DNA from: Bacillota bacterium
Lineage (GTDB): Bacteria; Bacillota; Clostridia; Acetivibrionales; DSM-1351
Direction of reading: 5' to 3'
NCBI GenBank assembly: GCA_023433945.1
Contig: JAEYTP010000134.1
Span: 1 to 49,701 of the forward strand
DNA: 49,701 nt
The notes under the pieces are model-generated. The model worked only from the letters and a program-made list of their open reading frames with translations. It was not told the origin of the DNA and did not search any database. The position numbers were made by a program, and so were the translations under genes. Of this stretch, positions 17,634 to 25,607 are shown piece after piece. Position 1 is the stretch's first letter. Every line of letters begins with the position of its first letter.

Positions 17634-18467
17634 TTGTCAACAAGTGGAATTTCTAATAATACAATTGAGCAAATAATTCAGAATACAAGTGAAAATGCCT
17701 CTAAACGCAACACTAATGGAGAGTTAGGCAAGAATGATTTTCTTAATCTGCTAGTTACACAGCTAAGATACCAGGATCCATTAAACCCTACTGATGACAA
17801 GGAGTTCATTGCTCAGATGGCACAGTTCAGCTCTTTGGAACAGATGCAGAATATGTCAAGTACACTAACAAATTCTCAAGCATTCTCTATGATAGGTAAA
17901 AGAGTCACTGCTACAATTACTGATTCATCTAATAGTGAATTAAAGACTGTTGTAGGAGAGGTATCAACTGTCAAAGTATCCAACGGTAAAACATATGTTG
18001 TAATAAACGGACAGGATATTGAAGCGGACAAGGTGACGCAGGTGGACCAGAGCATTTATAGCAACAATTCTAACCTGTCGGCTTATACCAATCTTATTGG
18101 CTATCGAGTTAAGGGTGCTACTTATGATTCTAGTTCAGGCGATGTAGTGTATGTAAGCGGTGATGTTAGCGAAATACAAAAGGGTCTATATGAAGACTAC
18201 GCTGTAATGGATAATGTTAGTGTTACAATTTCCGAGATTAATAATGGTGTTACAAGTACAGATGCTAATTACATTGAAAATTATCTTAAAGATAATGAAG
18301 GAAAGTCTGTTTCATTGATTATTAAGGATGAAGCATCTGGCATGAGAGCTCCTATTACGGGAACATTAGATAGCTACAAGATTGAGAATGGTAAAGTTAC
18401 AGCAGTCATTAGTAAGGCACTTATTCCAGTTGATAGTGTTGCTAATATTAAAGAGAAACCGGAATAA
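17634..18467 (+). CDS. flgD: Flagellar hook assembly scaffold FlgD
   Basis: Hook cap that directs FlgE polymerisation and is then removed. The 277 residues carry the conserved N-terminal motif FLNLLVTQLRYQDPLNPTDD followed by FIAQMAQFSSLEQMQNM, then a variable beta-rich region (about 85-270). The start is TTG 17634, four bases after a strong AGGAGGTGA. FlgD proteins vary in C-terminal length; this one is of the longer clostridial type. The next gene starts 12 bases downstream. Confidence 0.95.
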   Translation: MSTSGISNNTIEQIIQNTSENASKRNTNGELGKNDFLNLLVTQLRYQDPLNPTDDKEFIAQMAQFSSLEQMQNMSSTLTNSQAFSMIGKRVTATITDSSNSELKTVVGEVSTVKVSNGKTYVVINGQDIEADKVTQVDQSIYSNNSNLSAYTNLIGYRVKGATYDSSSGDVVYVSGDVSEIQKGLYEDYAVMDNVSVTISEINNGVTSTDANYIENYLKDNEGKSVSLIIKDEASGMRAPITGTLDSYKIENGKVTAVISKALIPVDSVANIKEKPE

Positions 18468-18479
18468 AGGAGTGAGGAA

Positions 18480-18881
18480 ATGGTTATAAATAATAACTTT
18501 TCAAACAGAATATCCAATCCTTCTCTAGTACAGCCAGTTAAGCAACAGACCAACAACGGTAGCGTAAGATCTTCTAGCGAAATCCAATCCTTTGAAAGTG
18601 TACTCCAACAGGCAGTGGGTAAGAATTCTGGAGTTAAATTTTCAAAGCATGCGGAAATGAGAATGCAGGCTAGAAATATTAATCTGACACAGATGCAGAA
18701 AGCCAAGATTGATAGTGCTGTGAACAAGGCAGAGCAGAAGGGTGTCAAGGATTCTTTGGTTATTCTGGACAACATGGCTTTTGTTGTAAATGTAAATAGC
18801 AAGACCGTAATTACTGCAGTAAATAATAATGAGCTAAAAGACAATGTTTTTAGCAATATTGATGGTGCAGTATTCGCCTGA
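18480..18881 (+). CDS. Flagellar operon protein of the TIGR02530 family
   Basis: A 133-residue protein of the small family found between flgD and flgE in Bacillus and Clostridium flagellar operons. The conserved segment is VKFSKHAEMRMQARNINLTQ followed by a helical part (KIDSAVNKAEQKGVKDSLVI) and a short beta segment (DNMAFVVNVNSKTVITAV). No signal peptide or membrane segment is visible. Its function is not known to me; position suggests a role in hook assembly. Start ATG 18480 follows AAAGGAGTGAGG. The next gene, flgE, is separated by a structured 111-base gap. Confidence 0.88.
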   Translation: MVINNNFSNRISNPSLVQPVKQQTNNGSVRSSSEIQSFESVLQQAVGKNSGVKFSKHAEMRMQARNINLTQMQKAKIDSAVNKAEQKGVKDSLVILDNMAFVVNVNSKTVITAVNNNELKDNVFSNIDGAVFA

Positions 18882-18957
18882 TTGAGTGTTATCTCAGAGG
18901 CAAAATCAGCCGGACCCTTACGGGAAGCTGAATAGTTCCTGAACGACGGAGGGAACT
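18881..18957 (+). ncRNA. Structured leader upstream of flgE (three tandem stem-loops)
   Basis: Three consecutive hairpins are visible: TGAG/CTCA (18883-18886, 18893-18896), CAGC/GCTG (18907-18910, 18927-18930) enclosing CCC/GGG, and AGTTCC/GGAACT (18934-18939, 18952-18957) with the loop TGAACGACGGAG. GGAA at 23-26 of this stretch (18923-18926) can also pair with TTCC 18936-18939, which would exclude the third hairpin. It does not match a riboswitch class I recognise. It could be a translation-control element of flgE, or a CsrA-type target because ACGGAG lies in a loop. Confidence 0.45.
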
Positions 18958-18992
18958 TGAATAGTAAAGCATAATATAGGGGGTCAATCATT

Positions 18993-20324
18993 ATGATGAG
19001 ATCAATGTTTTCTGGTGTTTCTGGGTTAAGAGCACACCAGACAAAAATGGACGTTATAGGTAATAACGTTGCAAATGTTAATACAGTGGGATTTAAATCG
19101 GGTAGAGTAACTTTTCAGGAAGTTTTCAATCAAACCTTAAGAGGAGCAGGTGCTCCTGATGCCGCACTCGGAAGAGGCGGATCTAATCCAATGCAGGTAG
19201 GTCTCGGTATTGGCGTTGGCGCGATCGACACAATTATGACAAGAGGTAGCTTGCAGAGGACGGACAATCCAACTGACCTTTCAATAGAAGGTGAAGGCTT
19301 CTTTATTGTTAAAGGTTCAAATGCCGATACCTACAAATTTACCAGAGCTGGTAACTTTGGAATAGACAAGCTTGGTAATCTTGTAACTGGCAGTGGTATG
19401 AATGTATATGGTTGGCAGCAGTACACCACTGCTTCAGATGGTACAGTGGCATTTGATACTGAGAAGGCTGTTGAACCAATTAATCTGTACTCAGACGATT
19501 ATAATAAGAATAAGAGAATTATATCAGCACAAGCAACTGAAAATGCTGTGCTTGCAGGAAACCTTAACTCTGCTGAGGAAGCCGTAGCATCAGGAACTAC
19601 TCCATTCCCAACCCAGTTCTCAGTACCAATGAAGGTTTATGATAGTCTGGGTAACAGCTATGATTTATCAGTAAACTTCACAAAAACAGAAATTACTACT
19701 ACAGCCCCAATAACCACACAGTGGACCTATAGTATTACATCTAAAGATGGTATAGATATAACTGCACCTGATTCAACCATTATGTTTGATTCAAAAGGTG
19801 CGATTATTGCAGGAGATACTGGTTCACCAGATAAAACAAAGATAACTCTAACTCCTCAAGGTAATGGAGCAGATGCTTTTGATATTACATTAGATTTTTC
19901 CAAAATGACAATGTTTGCGGCTGATAGCTCCGTTAAACCAACAAATGTAGATGGCTATCCGACAGGTAATCTGGTTACATTCAATATTGGGTCTGATGGT
20001 ATACTGACTGGTATATATAGTAACGGACAACAGCAGCCTCTAGGTTTGGTAGCACTTGCAAGCTTTGACAACCCTGCTGGTCTTCAGAAGGTTGGAGACA
20101 ATCTCTTTATACCAACAACAAACTCAGGCAGCTTTGCAAAAGGGCTTAAGGCTGGATCTGAGGGGGTAGGAACATTAAATCCTGGTACATTAGAAATGTC
20201 TAATGTTGACCTTTCTAGAGAATTTACAGATATGATTGTCACACAGAGAGGCTTCCAAGCAAACAGCAGAATTATTACAACTTCGGACGAAATGTTACAG
20301 GAACTTGTAAACCTCAAGAGATAA
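18993..20324 (+). CDS. flgE: Flagellar hook protein FlgE
   Basis: Main subunit of the flagellar hook. The 443 residues begin with the rod/hook motif SMFSGVSGLRAHQTKMDVIG then NNVANVNTVGFKSGRVTFQE, have the central FlgE/F/G domain (DLSIEGEGFFIVKG) and the hook domains with the FlgE D2 region (SVPMKVYDSLGNSYDLSVNF), and end with the C-terminal helix VDLSREFTDMIVTQRGFQAN. Start ATG 18993 is nine bases after AGGGGG; ATG 18996 is a second possibility. A long structured leader precedes it and a strong hairpin follows it, so it may be expressed differently from its neighbours. Confidence 0.97.
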   Translation: MMRSMFSGVSGLRAHQTKMDVIGNNVANVNTVGFKSGRVTFQEVFNQTLRGAGAPDAALGRGGSNPMQVGLGIGVGAIDTIMTRGSLQRTDNPTDLSIEGEGFFIVKGSNADTYKFTRAGNFGIDKLGNLVTGSGMNVYGWQQYTTASDGTVAFDTEKAVEPINLYSDDYNKNKRIISAQATENAVLAGNLNSAEEAVASGTTPFPTQFSVPMKVYDSLGNSYDLSVNFTKTEITTTAPITTQWTYSITSKDGIDITAPDSTIMFDSKGAIIAGDTGSPDKTKITLTPQGNGADAFDITLDFSKMTMFAADSSVKPTNVDGYPTGNLVTFNIGSDGILTGIYSNGQQQPLGLVALASFDNPAGLQKVGDNLFIPTTNSGSFAKGLKAGSEGVGTLNPGTLEMSNVDLSREFTDMIVTQRGFQANSRIITTSDEMLQELVNLKR

Positions 20325-20350
20325 GATTTGTACGATAACAATGTTTAATT

Positions 20351-20377
20351 GCAGTTAGGGCTAAATGCCCTAACTGC
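20351..20377 (+). other. Strong 11-bp stem-loop between flgE and flbD
   Basis: GCAGTTAGGGC (20351-20361) and GCCCTAACTGC (20367-20377) are perfect reverse complements around TAAAT. The first long T-run is about 29 bases further on, so this is not a textbook terminator. It may protect the flgE mRNA 3' end or be a processing or partial termination site. Confidence 0.65.
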
Positions 20378-20428
20378 GAATAAGCACTTATTGTAAATTT
20401 TATATTGTTTTTTTGGAGTAAACATATT

Positions 20429-20635
20429 ATGATTAAACTAACGAGACTAAACAAAACGCAATTTACGTTAAATTGTGAGTTGATTGAGACAATTGAATCC
20501 ACACCTGACAGTGTTATTACTCTAACAAATGGCAAGAAATATGTCGTATTAGAAGAAGTTGATGATATTATTGAGAAAATAATTTCATTTAAAAAGCAGT
20601 TGTTTAGTATTTATAATACATATACAAAAGAATAA
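20429..20635 (+). CDS. flbD: FlbD/SwrD family flagellar protein
   Basis: A 68-residue protein of the FlbD family. In Bacillus the homologue SwrD raises flagellar motor power. The sequence MIKLTRLNKTQFTLNCELIE then TIESTPDSVITLTNGKKYVV fits the family closely. Start ATG 20429 follows TTGGAG; an in-frame ATG at 20405 would add eight residues without a ribosome binding site. In many clostridia flbD is followed by motA and motB; here the next gene is fliL. Confidence 0.9.
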   Translation: MIKLTRLNKTQFTLNCELIETIESTPDSVITLTNGKKYVVLEEVDDIIEKIISFKKQLFSIYNTYTKE

Positions 20636-20653
20636 ATAGGGGGGGCAAGAAAA

Positions 20654-21169
20654 TTGGAGGGAAAAGGTAGTTATTTTATATTATTAGTAATAGTAGCCTT
20701 CTTGTCTATAACGCTTGCTTTTCTTGCGATAGCCTTTTTCTTTTTTGGCAGAGGTGGGGATACTGAGCCAGAGAACAAGACAGTTGCTATGGAAACAACA
20801 AAGGCACCTACTGCTGATGACCTAGCAATTAAGGTGATCTGTGAGAAGCAGAATTTCAATCTCAAGAAGAACAGTGATAAAGAAATAGCAGTTATAGTTT
20901 TAAGTGTATCAATGAAGCATTTTAAGACGGTGGATGACCTCAAGGAAGAAGAGGTTACTGCCAAGATAGATTTTTATTCACAGGAAATTAATTCTGCACT
21001 TATTACATATTTTCAGGGGCTAACGCTTGAAGACGTTAGTAAAAAAGAAACTAAAATAAAGGCTGAAGAGGAACTAACTCAAAAAATTAATGAAATATTG
21101 GCTAATGGTGATAGTAAAGCCAGCCCAATTGTTTATTCAATAATATGTAATTATTGGTTTTATCAATAA
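20654..21169 (+). CDS. fliL: Flagellar basal body-associated protein FliL
   Basis: Membrane protein that surrounds and supports the stators. The 171 residues have one N-terminal membrane segment (about 8-32) followed by an extracytoplasmic domain of normal size with a periplasmic FliL-like region (IAVIVLSVSMKHFKTVDDLK and a C-terminal helix). The start is TTG 20654, eight bases after AGGGGGG. Similarity is modest outside the membrane segment; the call is supported by the position just before fliM. Confidence 0.85.
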   Translation: MEGKGSYFILLVIVAFLSITLAFLAIAFFFFGRGGDTEPENKTVAMETTKAPTADDLAIKVICEKQNFNLKKNSDKEIAVIVLSVSMKHFKTVDDLKEEEVTAKIDFYSQEINSALITYFQGLTLEDVSKKETKIKAEEELTQKINEILANGDSKASPIVYSIICNYWFYQ

Positions 21170-21184
21170 GGGGGTGTAAGAGCT

Positions 21185-22171
21185 GTGGGAGACATTCTGT
21201 CCCAAAATGAAATAGACGAATTATTAAAGGCTCTTACTGCCGGAGATATAGACGTTCAACAGATACAATCCAATAAAAAAGAAAAGAAAATCAAGTTGCA
21301 TGATTTTAAAAAGCCTCCAAAGTTCGCAAATGATCATAAGCGTACTTTGCAGTTTATAAATGAAAACTATGCAAGACTTGTTCAGTCATTTTTGTCGGGT
21401 TACCTTAGAACCTTGGTTCAAGTTGATGTAATGTCAGTAGATGCTCTGCAATATAGTGAATTCAGCAATTCGCTTGCAAATCCTGTAGTATTAGGAATTG
21501 TAGACTTCCATCCATTGACAGGGTCTATTATTTTTGAAATGGATCCAAGTATTGCGTATGCATTAATAGACAGGATTTTAGGAGGAAGAGGGGCGTCAAT
21601 GGACAAGGTTCGCTCCTTCACTGAAATTGAGATAGCTATTATAGAGAGAGTTATAATTCAGGTGCTTAACCTTATGAAAGAACCTTGGGAAAGTATAATA
21701 GCTATAAGACCAAGGCTTGAAAAGATAGAAACTAACGCACAGTTTGCTCAGATTATACATCCAAATGAAATGGTAGCACTTATTACGCTCAATGTTATCA
21801 TTGGAGAAGTTAAGGGCATGATTAATATTTGTATCCCTCATATGGTTGTTGAGCCCATAATGGCAAAGCTTTCTACCAAACTATGGTTTACTAATATTGA
21901 AAACGAAAAAACTGAGTTTAACAGAGCTGATATAGAAGTAAAGCTCGGAACTACATATGTTCCTGTACGTGCAGTATTAGGACGTACTACAATAAATGTA
22001 AATGAGTTTTTAGAGTTGCATGAGGGTGATGTAATTCCTCTTGATACAAATATACATGGAGAACTCGAGGTCTTGGTTGGAGATTTGCCAAAGTTTACTG
22101 CAAAACCTGGAGTCAAAAAGAATAAGGTTGCAGTCAAGATTTCGCAAGTGATAAGAAGGGAGGAAGATTAA
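21185..22171 (+). CDS. fliM: Flagellar motor switch protein FliM
   Basis: C-ring switch protein that binds phosphorylated CheY. The 328 residues begin with the CheY-P binding peptide ILSQNEIDELL (4-14), followed by the middle CheC-like domain (FINENYARLVQSFLSGYLRT, VLGIVDFHPLTGSIIFEMDP, DRILGG) and the C-terminal SpoA domain (about 245-320: VPVRAVLGRTTINVNEFLEL). The start is GTG 21185 after AAGGGGGTG. The stop codon is followed after one base by the start of fliY, with the fliY ribosome binding site inside fliM. Confidence 0.97.
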   Translation: MGDILSQNEIDELLKALTAGDIDVQQIQSNKKEKKIKLHDFKKPPKFANDHKRTLQFINENYARLVQSFLSGYLRTLVQVDVMSVDALQYSEFSNSLANPVVLGIVDFHPLTGSIIFEMDPSIAYALIDRILGGRGASMDKVRSFTEIEIAIIERVIIQVLNLMKEPWESIIAIRPRLEKIETNAQFAQIIHPNEMVALITLNVIIGEVKGMINICIPHMVVEPIMAKLSTKLWFTNIENEKTEFNRADIEVKLGTTYVPVRAVLGRTTINVNEFLELHEGDVIPLDTNIHGELEVLVGDLPKFTAKPGVKKNKVAVKISQVIRREED

Positions 22172-22172
22172 T

Positions 22173-23453
22173 ATGGGAGATATGCTTACACAAGCAGAAA
22201 TAGATGCCCTTTTAAATGGTACTTCTTCTTCAGATGAACCAGAGGATAGTTTTGGAGATTTTGGTGAGGATACTTCGTTATCAACACAAGAGATTGATGC
22301 TTTAGGTGAAATAGGCAACATTAGTATGGGAACATCAGCAACTACGCTTTTTACTTTACTTTCTCAGAAAGTGACTATTACTACACCTACAGTTACGGTT
22401 ACGTCATGGGAGGAACTCTCGAAGCATTATTCTTCTAATTTGGTTGCAGTAAAAGTAGAGTATACTGACGGATTAAAAGGAAGTAACCTATTGATTTTAA
22501 AGCAAGATGACGTTAAAATAATTACAGATTTAATGATGGGTGGCAGTGGCGTTGCAAATGAAGGTGAATTATCTGATTTGCATTTAAGTGCTATTAGTGA
22601 AGCGATGAATCAAATGATAGGTTCTTCTGCGACATCAATGTCATCAATGTTTTCAAAAAGAATAGATATATCACCGCCAAAAGCCTTTGTAGTTAATTTT
22701 GGAGAGGGTGATCCATACGGACAGTTTGAACTAAATCACCAATTAGTAAAAGTTGCTTTTAGGATGATAGTAGGTGAGTTAATTGATAGTGAAATAATGC
22801 AGTTACTACCAATGGATTTTGCAAAGAGCTTAGTAGATAATCTACTTAATACTTCTGCTTCAAAACCTGAACAACCTAAGGTTACTGCTCCACCAACTGA
22901 ATCGAAGAATAATACATATACACAGTCCCCGGTACAGCAACAGGCTCCGCAACCTATGCAGCAAATGTACCAACAACCAATGCAACAGATGCCACCAATG
23001 CAACAGATGCCACCAATGCAACAAATGTATCAACAACCAATGCAGCAGATGCCACCAATGCAACAAATGTATCAACAACCTATGCAGCAGATGTATCAGA
23101 TGCCACAAATGGGTCCTGAACTTCAGGAGCAAAGGAATCGCAACCCAATTAGCGTTCAACCTGCTCAGTTCCAAGCATTTGATGATGGATTATCTGCAGC
23201 AGAGAAAAAGAATATTGGTTTAATAATGGACTTGCCCCTTCAAGTTACTGTAGAGCTTGGAAGGACTAATAAATTAATAAAAGATGTTCTAGAGTTTGGT
23301 ACAGGATCAATTATTGAACTTGATAAACTAGCCGGTGAGCCAGTAGACATTTTGGTAAATGGAAAGGCAATTGCCAAGGGAGAAGTTGTAGTTATTGATG
23401 AAAGCTTTGGTGTTAGAATTACGGACATAATTCACCCATCAAAGAGGTTATAA
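22173..23453 (+). CDS. fliY: Flagellar switch protein and CheY-P phosphatase FliY (FliN-type)
   Basis: C-ring protein of Gram-positive type combining a phosphatase and a FliN domain. The 426 residues start with a CheY-P binding peptide (MLTQAEIDALLNG), then a CheC-like domain with two phosphatase motifs of the ExxN type (EIGNISMGTSATT at about 47 and EAMNQMIGSSATS at about 150), then a Met/Gln/Pro-rich linker (261-313) with seven PMQQM units, and finally a FliN/SpoA domain (about 350-426, LQVTVELGRTNKLIKDVLEF). Start ATG 22173 follows GGGAGGAAG. The linker is unusually repetitive. Confidence 0.96.
   Translation: MGDMLTQAEIDALLNGTSSSDEPEDSFGDFGEDTSLSTQEIDALGEIGNISMGTSATTLFTLLSQKVTITTPTVTVTSWEELSKHYSSNLVAVKVEYTDGLKGSNLLILKQDDVKIITDLMMGGSGVANEGELSDLHLSAISEAMNQMIGSSATSMSSMFSKRIDISPPKAFVVNFGEGDPYGQFELNHQLVKVAFRMIVGELIDSEIMQLLPMDFAKSLVDNLLNTSASKPEQPKVTAPPTESKNNTYTQSPVQQQAPQPMQQMYQQPMQQMPPMQQMPPMQQMYQQPMQQMPPMQQMYQQPMQQMYQMPQMGPELQEQRNRNPISVQPAQFQAFDDGLSAAEKKNIGLIMDLPLQVTVELGRTNKLIKDVLEFGTGSIIELDKLAGEPVDILVNGKAIAKGEVVVIDESFGVRITDIIHPSKRL
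22953..23111 (+). repeat. Met/Gln/Pro repeat linker in fliY
   Basis: The DNA contains seven copies of a sequence encoding PMQQM, separated by YQQ or P (residues 261-313). Long stretches are identical between copies, so the region is likely to change length by slippage while staying in frame. Confidence 0.85.
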
Positions 23454-23497
23454 GCTTTATTGAAATAAGAACTAAAAGTTAAGGAGAGGGAATTTTT

Positions 23498-23860
23498 ATG
23501 GGAAAAAGTATATTGATTGTTGACGATGCAGCATTTATGAGAATGATGATAAAGGATATTTTGTCAAAAAACGGTTACGAAATAGCTGCAGATGTTGACA
23601 ATGGTCTAAAGGCTATTGAAAAATACAAGGAACTGACTCCCGATTTGGTAATTATGGATATCACAATGCCAGAAATGGACGGCGTTACTGCTGTCAGAGA
23701 AATAAAAAAGCTTTATAGTGATGCTAAGATTATAATGTGTTCAGCAATGGGACAGCAGGCGATGGTTATTGAGTCAATCCAAGCTGGAGCAAGGGACTTT
23801 ATTGTTAAGCCCTTTCAGGCAGATAGAGTTGTTGAAGCAGTTAAGAAAGTTATTGGTTAA
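23498..23860 (+). CDS. cheY: Chemotaxis response regulator CheY
   Basis: Single-domain receiver that carries the signal from CheA to the FliM/FliY switch. The 120 residues have the acidic pocket IVDDAAFMRMM (D9, D10), the phosphorylation site D54 in VIMDITMPEMDG, the conserved switch Ser/Thr (CSAMGQ) and the Lys in FIVKPF. Start ATG 23498 follows AAGGAGAGGG. Its place between fliY and fliO is the same as in Bacillus. A stem-loop lies in the gap before fliO. Confidence 0.97.
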   Translation: MGKSILIVDDAAFMRMMIKDILSKNGYEIAADVDNGLKAIEKYKELTPDLVIMDITMPEMDGVTAVREIKKLYSDAKIIMCSAMGQQAMVIESIQAGARDFIVKPFQADRVVEAVKKVIG

Positions 23861-23892
23861 TCAAAAAAATCCTTTGTACATAAAAAGACACG

Positions 23893-23959
23893 TATCCTGC
23901 TGCTGATAGTACATGTATGGTTTATATCCATATGTAAATTATTAGATGTCAGCAGGATA
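23893..23959 (+). other. Two-tier stem-loop between cheY and fliO
   Basis: TATCCTGCTG (23893-23902) and CAGCAGGATA (23950-23959) pair perfectly as a 10-bp basal stem. Inside it, TACAT/ATGTA and ATGG/CCAT (23910-23914 with 23932-23936, 23917-23920 with 23928-23931) form a second bulged hairpin. There is no adjacent T-run. The function is unknown; it could be an mRNA-processing or stability element. Confidence 0.6.
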
Positions 23960-23998
23960 TTTTGATTAATTATCATGTTTTTTGAAAGGGATAAATGT

Positions 23999-24469
23999 AT
24001 GGAATACCTTGATTATCTAGTATACTTAATTGTATTTGCACTAATTATTGCTGCAATGGTTTTTTTGACCAAATATTTAGGTTACAAGACCAAGAAAATG
24101 CAAAAAGGCAATTACATGAGCATTATTGAAACACTGAGTTTGGGTGTAAACAATAGACTTGTTCTGGTGAAGGTTGAGAATGAGTTTATAATTCTGTCGG
24201 TAAATAACAAGAGTTCAGAGTTTGTAACCAAGGTCAATATTCATGATTATGAAGAGCAGGATGAGGCAAATCCTTTCTCTGAAATAATTGACTTCAAAGC
24301 CATACTTGCAAAAAACATTACAAAACTTGGTTCCCGCAAAAAACAAGCATCGTCAGACAATACCAATGCATCAACACAGGAAAGCGCACAGGCAAACAAT
24401 ACCAGTACCCAAAAAAACACTTTCAGAAGCAATCTAGACAAGCTTAAGAAGATAAATCGACAATTGTAA
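23999..24469 (+). CDS. fliO: Flagellar export protein FliO (FliZ of Bacillus)
   Basis: Membrane scaffold that helps FliP assemble in the export gate. The 156 residues have one N-terminal membrane segment (about 6-28), then a conserved small cytoplasmic domain (YMSIIETLSLGVNNRLVLVK, then VENEFIILSVNNKSSEFV), and a Ser/Thr/Asn/Gln-rich tail. The start is ATG 23999, eight bases after AAAGGG; an in-frame ATG at 23975 would add eight residues upstream of that site. It precedes fliP by 13 bases. Confidence 0.9.
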   Translation: MEYLDYLVYLIVFALIIAAMVFLTKYLGYKTKKMQKGNYMSIIETLSLGVNNRLVLVKVENEFIILSVNNKSSEFVTKVNIHDYEEQDEANPFSEIIDFKAILAKNITKLGSRKKQASSDNTNASTQESAQANNTSTQKNTFRSNLDKLKKINRQL

Positions 24470-24482
24470 ATACGGAGTCAAG

Positions 24483-25280
24483 ATGAAAAAAACTACTATA
24501 ATTAAACTAATTATTTGTATATTGATATCAGTTACCATTTTTACTATCCTTAGTGCACAGGTTAATGCAGAACCAAACGTTTCGGTCACCAGGGATGGCA
24601 TTTCTATTGGTACATCAGATAATCCCGAAGAAGTTTCATCCAGCATCCAACTTCTACTATTGTTGACCATTTTATCTATTGCTCCGTCAATATTGATAAT
24701 GATGACTGGGTTTACAAGGATAATAATAATACTTTCATTTATGAGAAATGCATTAGGTACTCAGCAGATGCCTCCTAATCAGGTTTTAATTGGTTTGGCA
24801 CTGTTTATTACCTTTTTTGTTATGTCACCGGTTATTACAGACATAAATCAAAATGCGTATCAGCCCTATTCAAAAGGGGAGATTACTTCTCAGCAGGCAA
24901 TTGACAAGAGTTCAGATACAATAAAGACCTGGATGATAAAACAAATATTCAGTAATAACAGAGAAAAAGACTTAGAGCTGTTTATGACATTGAGCGGGCA
25001 AAAGGATCCTATTAAGGTGGAAGATGCACCTAAGCTTCCCCTGACAACAGTAGTTCCGGCATTTTTAATAAGTGAACTGACAATTGCATTTAAGTTTGGA
25101 TTTTTGATATACCTGCCGTTTCTTATTATAGATATGGTTGTAGCTAGTATACTCATGTCAATGGGTATGATGATGCTACCTCCGGTAATGATTTCACTGC
25201 CGTTTAAAATATTGGTATTTGTACTTGTGGACGGTTGGGGAATGATTACGCAATCCATAATTATTAGCTTTGCCCGATGA
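24483..25280 (+). CDS. fliP: Flagellar export gate protein FliP
   Basis: Core subunit of the FliP5-FliQ4-FliR1 export gate. The 265 residues have a cleavable-looking signal peptide (1-29, ending VNA) and four further membrane segments. Family signatures are visible: MMTGFTRIIIILSFMRNALG followed by TQQMPPNQVLIGLALFITFF, and the C-terminal MGMMMLPPVMISLPFKILVF. Start ATG 24483 has only a weak upstream site. fliP, fliQ, fliR, flhB and flhA follow in the conserved order. Confidence 0.98.
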   Translation: MKKTTIIKLIICILISVTIFTILSAQVNAEPNVSVTRDGISIGTSDNPEEVSSSIQLLLLLTILSIAPSILIMMTGFTRIIIILSFMRNALGTQQMPPNQVLIGLALFITFFVMSPVITDINQNAYQPYSKGEITSQQAIDKSSDTIKTWMIKQIFSNNREKDLELFMTLSGQKDPIKVEDAPKLPLTTVVPAFLISELTIAFKFGFLIYLPFLIIDMVVASILMSMGMMMLPPVMISLPFKILVFVLVDGWGMITQSIIISFAR

Positions 25281-25315
25281 TAATCACTAATTCATTCTAA
25301 AAAGGGGGGCCTGAT

Positions 25316-25585
25316 ATGGATGAGAGCAGTGTTATTTATATTATACAAGAAGCCTTAAAGGTTATTTTATATGTTTCTGCACCAGTTTTAATCATTAGTG
25401 TAGTGGTTGGTTTGATAGTAAGTATATTTCAAGCAACAACACAAATACAGGAGCAAACACTTACATTTGTTCCAAAGATAGTAGCCATTATTGCTGGATT
25501 GGCTCTCTTTGGGTCATGGATGCTCAGGGTACTTATAGAATACATGCAGAACATATTAATTAACATTAACCAATATATAAAGTAA
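25316..25585 (+). CDS. fliQ: Flagellar export gate protein FliQ
   Basis: Small export gate subunit with two membrane segments in its 89 residues (about 15-38 and 51-74). The signature APVLIISVVVGLIVSIFQAT then TQIQEQTLTFVPKIVAI is diagnostic. Start ATG 25316 follows AAAGGGGGG. Confidence 0.97.
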   Translation: MDESSVIYIIQEALKVILYVSAPVLIISVVVGLIVSIFQATTQIQEQTLTFVPKIVAIIAGLALFGSWMLRVLIEYMQNILININQYIK

Positions 25586-25607
25586 AGTCTGATTAGGAGA
25601 TGAGAAA

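Noticed and set aside
18374..18991. Minus-strand open frame of 205 codons across the TIGR02530 gene
   Set aside because: It has no family similarity that I recognise and no ribosome binding site; the plus-strand gene is convincing.
18881..18992. c-di-GMP riboswitch upstream of flgE
   Set aside because: The GEMM-I core (GCAAA with GGGACGCAAAGCC) and the class II core are not present.
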